64,000 nt of DNA from a bacterium (GTDB lineage Bacteria; Myxococcota_A; Bradymonadia; Bradymonadales; Bradymonadaceae): positions 62,001-126,000 of the forward strand of contig JAUIBR010000001.1 in NCBI GenBank assembly GCA_030427705.1. Direction: 5' to 3'. The translations under genes and the position numbers were made by a program. A model generated the notes under the pieces. It saw only the letters and a program-made list of their open reading frames with translations, ran no database searches and had not been told where the DNA came from. Below are positions 1 through 7,953 of the stretch, piece after piece. Within the stretch, counting starts at the first letter, position 1. Each line of letters begins with the position of its first letter.

Positions 1-2
1 TG

Positions 3-527
3 ATGGATGCACTCCAAGAGATGGACCACACCGAGGTCGAGATCGGCGAGGACGATGTGACGTATTATGTCGTCGACGATGCCGAAGAACCTGTGGACCT
101 CAACTCAGATCTCTATATCGAAGGCAATCAAGCGTTCTTGAAGAACCTTGAGACCCTGCGTCGAGACGAAGACTGGATTCGCAAGGTCAGAAATCACCAC
201 GAGATTCTGCGCGCGGCGTCCAAGGCCAAATCACGACATGTGTCGCTCGATTACCTTGTTGAAGAGACGGGTCTGCCAAAGCCACGCCTACAATCCATCC
301 TGAACGACTTCGCATCGCAAGGAATCGTACACTTCGACCTCGAAGAAACAGACAATACCGTCCGCTTCACGTTTCCGAATTTCGGATACCCCTCAAAACG
401 TTATGGGCGGCATTTGGAAGTGATGGATGACTTGGAGTCCAAAGAAACTGGACGGCTCGCGTGGATTGCCCTCGCCACGGGCGGGGCAATCATCCTCGCG
501 ATCGTCATCCTTTCGAAGTTGCTCTAG
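3..527 (+). CDS. Winged-helix protein with C-terminal membrane anchor (possibly 5' partial)
   Basis: The frame is open from the left window edge; an ATG lies at base 3, so the gene may start there or upstream. The acidic N-terminus (residues 1-35) precedes a helical stretch and a winged-helix-like region at about residues 60-125, in which VSLDYLVEETGLPKPRLQSI reads as a helix-turn-helix followed by a beta wing. A hydrophobic helix at the extreme C-terminus (about 152-174, ending LSKLL) would leave the DNA-binding part in the cytoplasm, as in tail-anchored proteins. The role is unknown; membrane-tethered regulator is an inference. It is convergent with the copper monooxygenase-like gene, whose stop is 10 bp away. 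Confidence 0.7.
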   Translation: MDALQEMDHTEVEIGEDDVTYYVVDDAEEPVDLNSDLYIEGNQAFLKNLETLRRDEDWIRKVRNHHEILRAASKAKSRHVSLDYLVEETGLPKPRLQSILNDFASQGIVHFDLEETDNTVRFTFPNFGYPSKRYGRHLEVMDDLESKETGRLAWIALATGGAIILAIVILSKLL

Positions 528-536
528 CGCTTCCGA

Positions 537-1952
537 CTAAAAGTCGAACGGCAATTCTTCGATAATAAAGTAGTTGAGGCACATCTCATCGAACGTGCCT
601 TCACCCCACGTTACATCCCGCGGCTGTTGGCCATTCGCCTGATTACCTGGCGTGTTGTCATATACACACTCAAGCTTCAGCTGCGACCCGGACCGAACTG
701 TCATCGGCTCGTCGTACAGATAGATGCCCTGCCAGTTGAAATCCCAGTTCGGGATATTGACCATGCATGTATCCGTTCCGCCGCGTGATGCCTCGACTTT
801 GATGCTCTTTCCGAGCTGGTGCATGTGTGGGAACAGACCATAGACGTCGATATTGATTGGGATTGGGATCGACAGACCGGCCGTTGCATTGTCGGCGCCA
901 GCTGGAACATAGAGGTCGGTATCCGGCATCGGATACATCGCTAGCTTCGTCGCAGGCTCGCCATCGGTGAAGTGCAGGTCAACCGTTGTGCGGTCAGGGT
1001 TTTCGTTGTTGAGCGTGTTGTAGTGCAGCTGAACGATGAACACCGAGTTCGAAGGGAGTCGGAATCCTTGATCCGCGCCGTACTCAATTGCTGCGGTCCC
1101 AGGAACCCAGCCGCCCAGGAGGCCTTGAACGTCCTCAACGCGGTTACCGCCGAAGCAGTCCCAACCAGGTGTCGACGGATCTTCATTCTCAAGCTGTTGG
1201 ATGCGAGCAGCGTGCTCATCCTTGTCCACAGCCCAGAACAACATGTGGTGAACGACCGAGATATTGCCCGGATGCGTCTCATACGCTTTCAAGAAGCGGT
1301 CCGCACCTGACCAGCCGGGATCGATGGCAAAACAGTGGTAATCGTCGATGCGTCCCTGTGCAGGGTTCGGCGTGTACTCTGTCCCGATATCGATGACGTA
1401 GTCAGCGGCTCCAAGGTTCGTGGTCTGCTCGTCGGGCGGCGCCACGTAGTCATTGGGGTCGCCTTCGGGCGCGCCGGTGTCCGCCCACTCTTTGATGGCC
1501 ATGATCTCGATCGGCTCAAGATTTCGTGGGTCCTTGAACTCTCCACAATCCTCTTGTGGTGGCCACGGAGGCATCGTTCCCGCCTGCGTAACCATCGACA
1601 TTAGCGATGCCAAAGGGCTCGCTTCTTCGTAGGTCGTCAGTGGGAATGGGCCGATTCCGCCCGTGTAGTGGCAGCTTGTGCAGTTAGATTCGAGGATCGC
1701 ACGCACCGTATTGTGGTACGTCACTTCATCCGGCAAGTTGTTAACATTGTTAACGTTGTTGACGTTATTCGTGTTGTTAACGTTGTTGGTGTTGTTGACG
1801 TTGTTGACGTTATTAACGTTATTAACGTTATTCTGATTATTGACGTTATTGACGTTGTTAACGTTGTTGGCGCGGTCTTGATTCTTCTCGGAATCATCTC
1901 CACAACCTAGAAACAACAGTGCGGCGCACAGCACTAAGCTGACCTTCCTCAT
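537..1952 (-). CDS. Asn-rich lipoprotein with heme-c and copper type II monooxygenase-like domains
   Basis: A signal peptide ends in a lipobox at LFLGC (Cys17), so the 471-residue product is an exported lipoprotein. Residues 29-72 are an NNV/NNT/NNQ linker. A heme-c binding motif CTSCH follows (about residue 92). The rest resembles peptidylglycine alpha-hydroxylating-type copper monooxygenases: an HHM motif (VVHHMLFW), QLHYN, HMH in FPHMHQLGK and a late Met in DEMCLNYF are candidates for the two copper sites. The cytochrome domain may deliver electrons to copper; this is inferred. Substrate is unknown. An excellent ribosome site (AGGAGG, 6 nt before ATG) fixes the start. It is encoded away from the next gene, with a divergent promoter interval at 1953-2060. 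Confidence 0.85.
   Translation of the reverse strand: MRKVSLVLCAALLFLGCGDDSEKNQDRANNVNNVNNVNNQNNVNNVNNVNNVNNTNNVNNTNNVNNVNNVNNLPDEVTYHNTVRAILESNCTSCHYTGGIGPFPLTTYEEASPLASLMSMVTQAGTMPPWPPQEDCGEFKDPRNLEPIEIMAIKEWADTGAPEGDPNDYVAPPDEQTTNLGAADYVIDIGTEYTPNPAQGRIDDYHCFAIDPGWSGADRFLKAYETHPGNISVVHHMLFWAVDKDEHAARIQQLENEDPSTPGWDCFGGNRVEDVQGLLGGWVPGTAAIEYGADQGFRLPSNSVFIVQLHYNTLNNENPDRTTVDLHFTDGEPATKLAMYPMPDTDLYVPAGADNATAGLSIPIPINIDVYGLFPHMHQLGKSIKVEASRGGTDTCMVNIPNWDFNWQGIYLYDEPMTVRSGSQLKLECVYDNTPGNQANGQQPRDVTWGEGTFDEMCLNYFIIEELPFDF
1737..1868 (-). repeat. Asn-rich coding tandem repeat (NNx)14
   Basis: Fourteen NNx triplets (x mostly Val, some Thr, one Gln) plus a closing NN form residues 29-72 of the lipoprotein. 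AAC and AAT codons are mixed, so the 9-bp DNA repeat is imperfect although the peptide repeat is regular. It sits between lipobox and catalytic domain, as in the other Asn-rich lipoproteins of the window. Confidence 0.95.
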
Positions 1953-2060
1953 CTAGACCTCCTGAAATGGTAGCGAGCGCAGTTTAGCGACCGTGTAGGG
2001 AATTTCAACACGCGGTTTTACACGCTTTGTTGATTGCCCATCCACGGTTACCATCGGGGC

Positions 2061-4286
2061 ATGCCCCAAGAACCGGAGATTGAGGACCTCTTTCATGATG
2101 CCGACGATGTCGTCGATGTCGTCACAGAGGCATACGAGCGCTTGCCGCGAGATTTCAAGCGGCAGTGGGAGGTCTTCGAGAGTCTGTCTTCTGACGAGCT
2201 TGGGGACAGGGTCCGCGCGGACTTTGCCAACGAACCTGATGCCCGACGCGAGATTCTGATCGCCTATCTGGCGCAGCGACTTGGATATTGGCGCTACCTA
2301 AATCGCGTGTCGTCGCTCACCTCTGACCCACTTTGGGACCTGCTTCACAAGAAGGGGTTCGACCGAATCGATGATGGGGACCGCCAGCTGCTCTGGATGA
2401 TCGCGGGTTCGACGCGGAAAGTGCGTTCATACCTTGAGCCTCGGGCCGCTTTGGCGGCGGTCGCACTATGGCGGCTTGATGATGGGCGGATGGGCGAGCT
2501 CGCGACGGAGTTGCTGCAGCGCCAAGCGCTGCCTGCCGATGAGCGATGGCTCTACGACTTGATTCGAGAGCTCGCGGGACGGGCAACCGAATCCGAGGTC
2601 GAAGGAAACAAACACCTGATCGACCTAGCGCGGCTGCAAAATGATGCAGGCTTCCACGACATCGCCGCGCTCATGGGTGGGTTGATGCTCACCAGGCGAT
2701 ATGATCATTGGTACACCGGCGAAGTGCTTCCGAACCTTATGAACGCTTGTGATGAGGCGGAAGCCGAACCCTGGAAGAACGCGGACTGGCTGAATCTGAT
2801 GGCAGACGCAACGATCCAAGGGGAGCTGACGCACGCCTGGTTGGAGCGTCCCATGGCGGCGGCGATTCGCATGGCGCTCACTCGCCCAGACCGAGAGGCC
2901 GAGCTGCGTGCCTACCATTCCCAGAAACGTTACGACGTCAGCTCAATTCGCATCCGACATCTCTACCGGACGCGATTGCGCGCTGTTTCGGAGGGCAATG
3001 CTCGGCAGGGCGCTTGGTTGCTCTCAGAGGTTGAGCGCACAGCGGAGCACAATCCGCGTCGTGCGATGCATTTATTGGAACACCTAATTGGTTACTCCAA
3101 TGCGGGTTCTGGCTCAGCGGGCGCACAGCTGGTGCACGTCTTGGAGCTGGCGGATGAACTGGACCCACTATTAGAGCGGCTTGCAACACTCTACGTTCGG
3201 TGTTTTGCGCTTGAGCCACATGCCTACCAATTTGTTGAGCGTCACGCTGAGGCTATCAACTGGAGCAACTACCCCGATGTCGACCCCGCCGATGTCGATG
3301 TGTACTTCAGCGTCGCTGACTACGAGCGCGGGTTTGAGAACAGGCAGGTCGAATATGCGGGGGTGCTCATCGACCACAACGACAAAGATGGCGCAGCTCA
3401 TGTTCGATACTTCGCCGAGAAACGGACGAATCCCAACACGGTGACCGGCACCATCTCTAACTTCGAGGTGCCCACCGATTGGTTGGCCGGGGAGCTGGGT
3501 GAGTCAGATATCATCAACCGTTTGTTTGTGGAGTTGATGGACGCCCTGGAGGTGCAGTCCGCCAAGCCGAATTATGCACGCAAAGTCCTGCAACAATTCG
3601 CAATTGCGGGCGAGCCGGTCGATCGCATCGAAGAAATCCAGGCGCTACCTCTGCCCAAAATCCACCGGACAGCCAAGCGTTCCCGTCAAAAACCCATGTT
3701 GTGGAGTGCTGCTGCCGGCGCGGTTGGTGGCGCCCTCGCCCCAACCACACTCGGATTTTCCGCGACATTCGATGGCCCGGCGCTGATGTACCAGGTGACC
3801 CAAGTCTGCTCGCAGATGTGCTGGTATTTCGGGTTCGACCCGGCCGATGACCCCGCACTACCCCTGACGATTTTGGCGGTCGCGCTCACGGGTTCAAGGC
3901 CTGAGTCCGTCAATGAAGAAGACGTCTATCGACAGTTTCACGCGTTCCTGGTCCGCAAATCGATCATTATGGCAGCCATCGCTCAGGGAGCCGGAACGCA
4001 GGTGCTGGGGAATACGTTGGTGAGCTTTCTGGATATGTATAAGAGCAGCCGGCGATCGTTCAAATTGTCTGGAGAGCGCATGTTGCGATGGATTCGGCGA
4101 GACGAGGACGATTGGCGAAGCCGTGTCATAGAGACCGCGAATCAGCTCGCGTTGCCTGCTGGCGAGGGACTCTTGGGCGCGGCGTTGAATCTGGCCTTGA
4201 TCTACGATGTCTACGAAAGCGCTGAAGCAGTACTGACCGACCGTTATCTGGACCGTAAATACCCTGATTGGAAACCAACGTGGTGA
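2061..4286 (+). CDS. Large protein with C-terminal EcsC-like domain
   Basis: A 741-residue protein if ATG 2061 is used; a TTG nine codons upstream is possible but less likely. The first two thirds are alpha-helical and Arg/Glu/Leu-rich without a recognised family. From about residue 540 the protein resembles EcsC family domains: a Gly/Ala-rich hydrophobic segment (AAAGAVGGALAPTTLGF), a DGPALMYQVTQVCSQMCWYFGFDP helix region in the style of the EcsC phrase about cofactor-free helical bundles, and a second amphipathic helical pair. No signal peptide is seen. The stop overlaps the start of the downstream phosphoesterase, implying translational coupling and a shared function. The function is unknown; EcsC homology is moderate confidence. 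Confidence 0.7.
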   Translation: MPQEPEIEDLFHDADDVVDVVTEAYERLPRDFKRQWEVFESLSSDELGDRVRADFANEPDARREILIAYLAQRLGYWRYLNRVSSLTSDPLWDLLHKKGFDRIDDGDRQLLWMIAGSTRKVRSYLEPRAALAAVALWRLDDGRMGELATELLQRQALPADERWLYDLIRELAGRATESEVEGNKHLIDLARLQNDAGFHDIAALMGGLMLTRRYDHWYTGEVLPNLMNACDEAEAEPWKNADWLNLMADATIQGELTHAWLERPMAAAIRMALTRPDREAELRAYHSQKRYDVSSIRIRHLYRTRLRAVSEGNARQGAWLLSEVERTAEHNPRRAMHLLEHLIGYSNAGSGSAGAQLVHVLELADELDPLLERLATLYVRCFALEPHAYQFVERHAEAINWSNYPDVDPADVDVYFSVADYERGFENRQVEYAGVLIDHNDKDGAAHVRYFAEKRTNPNTVTGTISNFEVPTDWLAGELGESDIINRLFVELMDALEVQSAKPNYARKVLQQFAIAGEPVDRIEEIQALPLPKIHRTAKRSRQKPMLWSAAAGAVGGALAPTTLGFSATFDGPALMYQVTQVCSQMCWYFGFDPADDPALPLTILAVALTGSRPESVNEEDVYRQFHAFLVRKSIIMAAIAQGAGTQVLGNTLVSFLDMYKSSRRSFKLSGERMLRWIRRDEDDWRSRVIETANQLALPAGEGLLGAALNLALIYDVYESAEAVLTDRYLDRKYPDWKPTW

Positions 4287-5305
4287 ACAACCCGCACATT
4301 CAGACGGGCCGCTCCGCACGCCGTTCTGGCGATGCCGAGGCGTTTTTCCGCTTCGTCTCGTCGACGGATAAACGCGCGCGGCACACGTTGGAGCGTGGTG
4401 ATGACATCAAGCTACGAGTCATCCAGTTCACGGACATCCATATTCCAAGCGAGGTCGAGCTGTTCGAACGGCTGCGAGACTTTATCCAGCACCACGACTC
4501 ATGGGGTGAGCTCGCCCACAAGATGTCTGCAATTGGGAACGCGTTTGCCCACGGTTATCACGGCGCACGGCGTCTCTATACAAACATCCTCAAGAAGGCA
4601 CTGGTTGGATTCCACCGGCTGGGTACCGACCACCTGATTATCACTGGCGACGTTGCGCATTGCGGGCTTGAGACGGAGTTCTTGGAGATGCGCGCCATCT
4701 TGGAAGTGACGGGATGGTGGGGCGATGATCTATTGACGATCGTTCCCGGAAACCATGACCGCTTCAATCTCTACGAGCATTTTGCGCGTGAATCGATGGA
4801 GAAGTTCTTCCCTATCGCGTCGTCTCGAAATCCACGTGCCAAACCACTTCCGGGTGGATTGGTCTTGTTCGAGCTCGAGAGCAACTGCGACCGCGCGGAC
4901 GACCGGCACTTCTCGGAGCAGTGGCTGCCGAACACCGTTGGCCGGCTCTACGATGAGGAAATCGATTTCATCGCCGAGGCTAAAGAAGAGTTTGCAGGCA
5001 GACGAGCCTTGATTGTGATGCACCATCACATCTCGGATGATTGGCACCCACCCGGTGCGGAGAACATCGGCGGCCTGATGGGTCCTGCGGAAAACGTCGA
5101 CGAGATGCTCGAGGCTGCCGCACTTTTGGACAAAAATGCGTTGGTACTTCATGGCCACAAGCATGACGTGATGCCCGTGGACTACACCTATGGCGCGCAC
5201 GCCGTTAGCTGTCCGGGAGGCTTCCCGGACGCCCTACGTGCAACCATCATTGATGTGAACACCAATGATGAGCTGATCCTGACTCAGATTGAGTTGAAGC
5301 TTTAG
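4283..5305 (+). CDS. Calcineurin-like metallophosphoesterase
   Basis: All signature blocks of the calcineurin-like phosphoesterase superfamily are present in order: D-x-H in FTDIHIP, GD in ITGDVAHCG, GNHD in VPGNHDRF, the histidine block MHHHIS and GHKH in LHGHKHDV. These bind a dinuclear metal centre. No signal peptide is evident, so the enzyme is probably cytoplasmic. The start is taken as GTG 4283, overlapping the TGA of the EcsC-like gene, with GGA about 10 nt upstream; GTG 4280 is equally possible. The substrate cannot be read from sequence; nucleotide or phosphodiester hydrolysis are both possible. Its stop overlaps by 4 bp that of the convergent endonuclease gene. Confidence 0.88.
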   Translation: MNNPHIQTGRSARRSGDAEAFFRFVSSTDKRARHTLERGDDIKLRVIQFTDIHIPSEVELFERLRDFIQHHDSWGELAHKMSAIGNAFAHGYHGARRLYTNILKKALVGFHRLGTDHLIITGDVAHCGLETEFLEMRAILEVTGWWGDDLLTIVPGNHDRFNLYEHFARESMEKFFPIASSRNPRAKPLPGGLVLFELESNCDRADDRHFSEQWLPNTVGRLYDEEIDFIAEAKEEFAGRRALIVMHHHISDDWHPPGAENIGGLMGPAENVDEMLEAAALLDKNALVLHGHKHDVMPVDYTYGAHAVSCPGGFPDALRATIIDVNTNDELILTQIELKL

Positions 5306-6759
5306 AAGTCGGCGATTGCGTCGACAAGCTCTGGCATCGAGACGAATGGTTGAGACGAGCCTTGGAACACTTGGATGCGTTCCGCACGAAGGCGCTCTGC
5401 GCCGTCGACAGGGTCAAGCTCGTGCCAGCGACGCAAGATTCGCTCTTGGTCTTCGTCGATGTTCTGCTGGTAGACGGTCGCGAAGTAGAACATTGCGCGA
5501 GCTGCGTTTCCTTTGTGCTCTTCACGAGGCTCGAAGCAGCGAACGCCGTTTTCGTTGACGCCCAAGAAGGTGCCGTTCATCTCGCGGATGACCTCGACAA
5601 CATCGCAGTATGGAGTGGCGCCTCGAAGCGAGTTAACCATCGAATCCACAGGGTAGATGTGGTGGAGGTCGCTGCGGGCTGCGCCATCGAACGCCCCTTT
5701 GCTTTGTGGCCAGGTGTGCTCAGCGTTCATGACGGAGTTCGAAGGAATCGTGTCCGTCGTGACTTTCTTTCCGGTGTACGCGCATTCTACTTTGCCACGT
5801 GAGTTATCCAGCGAGCTGAACATCTCCATGCGTGCGTCGTAGTAGCTGAATCGCAAGTGATCTTGTTGGTGATTCACAACGATTTGCTGACGAAGGGCGT
5901 CGCCTTCAAGCTCTTCTAGTGGCTTGTTCTGAATCGTTGGACCTTCGTTTGCGAAGCAAGGTCCGCCGACGCATTCCATCGAGAACTCGTAGACACCATC
6001 AACCTGATTCGTGTTGTGCAGGACGATGGTGTAGTCCACTCCGTCGCGCTCAACTTCCCAACCGCGAGAGATGTCTTCGTTCTTCACAGGGATGCGAGCA
6101 TCCGAGGTACCCCAGGGATTTGCCGAAATGACTTCTTCACCGCTTTCGGCGTCGAGGATCGCAAGCCGTGGGTTCCACTTGTTTGCGTCCGCCTTGCGCA
6201 ATTGAAGGAGAATTCGGTCACCGAGCTCGCCTTTCAGCGTGATGCGTACCTGACTTTCGCGAGCGATCTCGCCACGAACGATGGTGTGCTCTTTGGTGTT
6301 GATGCTGTCGGGAACGGTTTCCGAGATAACGACATCGTCGAACACGATGAGGTCGTTCTCGTTCACGTATTGGCGAAGTCGGCGGAAAGCCGTCTTGCCG
6401 ACGAATGGAATCGAATCCAGCTCGGCCAAGGTGAAGATGATTCGGTCGTCTTCGGTGTGAATACGTCCATCTTCGCCCTCGCGGTAGTCCGAGATATGAG
6501 CGGCGGTTCGCCAGTAAACATCAGCGTCTGAGACCAACTGATGACGAGAAAGTCGATTGACCACGCGAAGGATCGCGCGGGCTTCTGGGCTATTCTCGTG
6601 AATGGTGTTTGGAACATCAGCCTTCGCATCCGCGACCATGAAGCTATCGTCGCGGCTATCTCCCACCTCCGTTTCAACATCCGCAACCTCCCCGCAGGCC
6701 GTGGTGAACGCGGCCAATGCGAGCAATGCGAATGCTGTTTGGAAGTGCTGGCGAATCAT
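5302..6759 (-). CDS. Secreted endonuclease I family lipoprotein with HhH-like N-terminal part
   Basis: The lipobox FTTAC (Cys22) marks an exported lipoprotein of 485 residues. The C-terminal third (about 290-450) carries the endonuclease I (EndA/NucM) signature: AEHTWPQS with the catalytic His, then SDLHHIYPVDSMVNSLRG and a C-terminal GNAARAMFYFATVY helix. N-terminal to this lies a helix-hairpin-helix-like segment (LDSIPFVGKTAFRRLRQY) and a beta-rich middle domain like bacterial pre-peptidase domains. It probably degrades extracellular nucleic acid, in keeping with nutrient acquisition from prey or biofilm DNA (inference). Ribosome site AAGGAA precedes ATG by 9 nt. A sigma-54-like promoter lies 50 bp upstream. 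Confidence 0.9.
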   Translation of the reverse strand: MIRQHFQTAFALLALAAFTTACGEVADVETEVGDSRDDSFMVADAKADVPNTIHENSPEARAILRVVNRLSRHQLVSDADVYWRTAAHISDYREGEDGRIHTEDDRIIFTLAELDSIPFVGKTAFRRLRQYVNENDLIVFDDVVISETVPDSINTKEHTIVRGEIARESQVRITLKGELGDRILLQLRKADANKWNPRLAILDAESGEEVISANPWGTSDARIPVKNEDISRGWEVERDGVDYTIVLHNTNQVDGVYEFSMECVGGPCFANEGPTIQNKPLEELEGDALRQQIVVNHQQDHLRFSYYDARMEMFSSLDNSRGKVECAYTGKKVTTDTIPSNSVMNAEHTWPQSKGAFDGAARSDLHHIYPVDSMVNSLRGATPYCDVVEVIREMNGTFLGVNENGVRCFEPREEHKGNAARAMFYFATVYQQNIDEDQERILRRWHELDPVDGAERLRAERIQVFQGSSQPFVSMPELVDAIADF

Positions 6760-6808
6760 GATTTGTGTTCCTTTGTAAAAGTTCTGTCACGTAAGCGTCA
6801 TACTTATA

Positions 6809-6825
6809 TTCAAAGCTCGTGCCAG
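6809..6825 (-). promoter_or_regulatory. Candidate sigma-54 (-24/-12) promoter for the endonuclease I gene
   Basis: On the minus strand CTGGCACGAGCTTTGAA matches the sigma-54 consensus (TGGCAC, five bases, TTGCW) except for one base in the -12 box (TTGAA). The -12 box is about 50 bp before the ATG, giving a plausible leader of about 40 nt. A similar string occurs by chance inside rnz near 29358, so one site alone is weak evidence. Confidence 0.35.
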
Positions 6826-6890
6826 ATCTCACACCCCCGCAAACCATTGATTTTACTGGATTTTTAAAACTGAGCGTCTGAGGCCTGTCA

Positions 6891-6931
6891 GATCGGAAGA
6901 TCGATCTGCCAGCCGATCGGAAGATCGATCT
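6891..6931. repeat. Two direct copies of a 17-bp sequence with internal palindrome
   Basis: GATCGGAAGATCGATCT occurs at 6891-6907 and exactly again at 6915-6931, 24 bp apart. Each copy contains the perfect palindrome AGATCGATCT. The second copy runs into the stop codon of the MYXO-CTERM gene, so in the transcript the pair lies at the 3' end and could form small hairpins. No T-run follows, so it is not a classical terminator. Confidence 0.8.
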
Positions 6932-7953
6932 TACAGATCGCGACGGCGGCGGCGGAAGAACCCGATGACTGCCAGAAACAGCCAGGATGAACCGACTGAG
7001 GTCGTCGAACACCCATCGGATTCGTTATCCCTCAGAGCGTCGTAGTTGTAGGGACCGTTTTGGTCGTTGGAATCGCCATCACCTGATACCACGTCTTCGT
7101 CTTGAGAAACGTCGCTGACGTCGTGGCCCGGTCGCTCGATCGGCGAGTAGTCTTTGGGGATACACAGGTCGGCGTCCCATTCACATTCAGAATCACATAG
7201 AAGTTCGCCGCCTGCGTAGTTTAGACGTTCGCAGTTCACACCCGCGAAATTGGTGCCATCGCAGAGCTCACCGCGTGAAATCACGCCGTCCCCACATACC
7301 GCGGGTGCTTCCGAATTGCAGTCAGTCGAGTCGATGGTGCAATCAGTATTGCAGACGAGCTCGCCTTGAAGAAACCCGTAGCTGGCGCACGAATTCTCGC
7401 CGAAGTCGTTGATGTCACAGTCTTCGCGATCGGCGTGCAGAATCCCGTCACCGCAGCGTCCGCACTCAAATGTAAAGTGCTGGCAGCGCCGACAATCGAG
7501 CGACCCTTGACCAAGTCCAAGGGTCTCGCATGTTTCTCCAAAGAGATTTGTACCGTCGCAATCTTCGCCAGGCTCGAGCGTTCCGTTTCCGCAGATATAC
7601 GTTTGGGGGATACCCGGGTTTTCAGTGGCGCCGCCGGGATCAGCCTGACCGCGCCGCCAATTGCCATTAGGGTCATTCAGCTCTTGGCCGTTTGTGAATC
7701 CGTCGCCATCGCTGTCCATATTGTAGAGCTGCGACCACTGCACGACACCGTTTTGAATGGCATCGTCGGCATCTCGGCCAAATGGCGTTAAGTCCTGCGG
7801 AAGCAGGGACGCTCGACCATGACAGGAGTCACAGGAAAAGGCGTTTCCATTGGGGATATGGCGCACGCGCTCACGGCGCGCGTCTGCATCTGGCGCGAAC
7901 GAGAAGACCGCCAGACTAAGAGTCGTCGCCAGTATGAGCCTTAAGTTTTTCAC
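6931..7953 (-). CDS. Secreted Cys-rich protein with CxxCH motif and MYXO-CTERM-like sorting signal
   Basis: With the GTG start at 7953 the product begins with a clear signal peptide (KNLRLILATTLSLAVF, cleavage near ADA). ATG starts at 7974 and 7983 are possible but overlap the upstream gene by more. A CDSCH motif could bind heme c and is followed by the calcium-loop-like DSDGDGFTNGQEL. Three to four Myxococcus-type Cys repeats (CGNGTLEPGEDCD, CGDGVISRGELCD) follow. The C-terminus has the tripartite MYXO-CTERM pattern: a Gly-Cys (DGCS), a hydrophobic helix (SWLFLAVIGFF) and an Arg cluster (RRRRR), thought to be cut by a rhomboid-like or CPBP-type sortase and to place the protein at the cell surface. 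The function is unknown. Confidence 0.82.
   Translation of the reverse strand: MKNLRLILATTLSLAVFSFAPDADARRERVRHIPNGNAFSCDSCHGRASLLPQDLTPFGRDADDAIQNGVVQWSQLYNMDSDGDGFTNGQELNDPNGNWRRGQADPGGATENPGIPQTYICGNGTLEPGEDCDGTNLFGETCETLGLGQGSLDCRRCQHFTFECGRCGDGILHADREDCDINDFGENSCASYGFLQGELVCNTDCTIDSTDCNSEAPAVCGDGVISRGELCDGTNFAGVNCERLNYAGGELLCDSECEWDADLCIPKDYSPIERPGHDVSDVSQDEDVVSGDGDSNDQNGPYNYDALRDNESDGCSTTSVGSSWLFLAVIGFFRRRRRDL

Noticed and set aside
1668-1910. Open frames antisense to the Asn-rich repeats
   Set aside because: They are shadows of the repetitive coding DNA (Val/Ile-rich translations) without ribosome sites.
6890-6903. Similarity of AGATCGGAAGA to the Illumina adapter start
   Set aside because: Only 11 bases match before divergence, the sequence occurs twice with natural spacing, and one copy is part of a gene end; contamination is unlikely.
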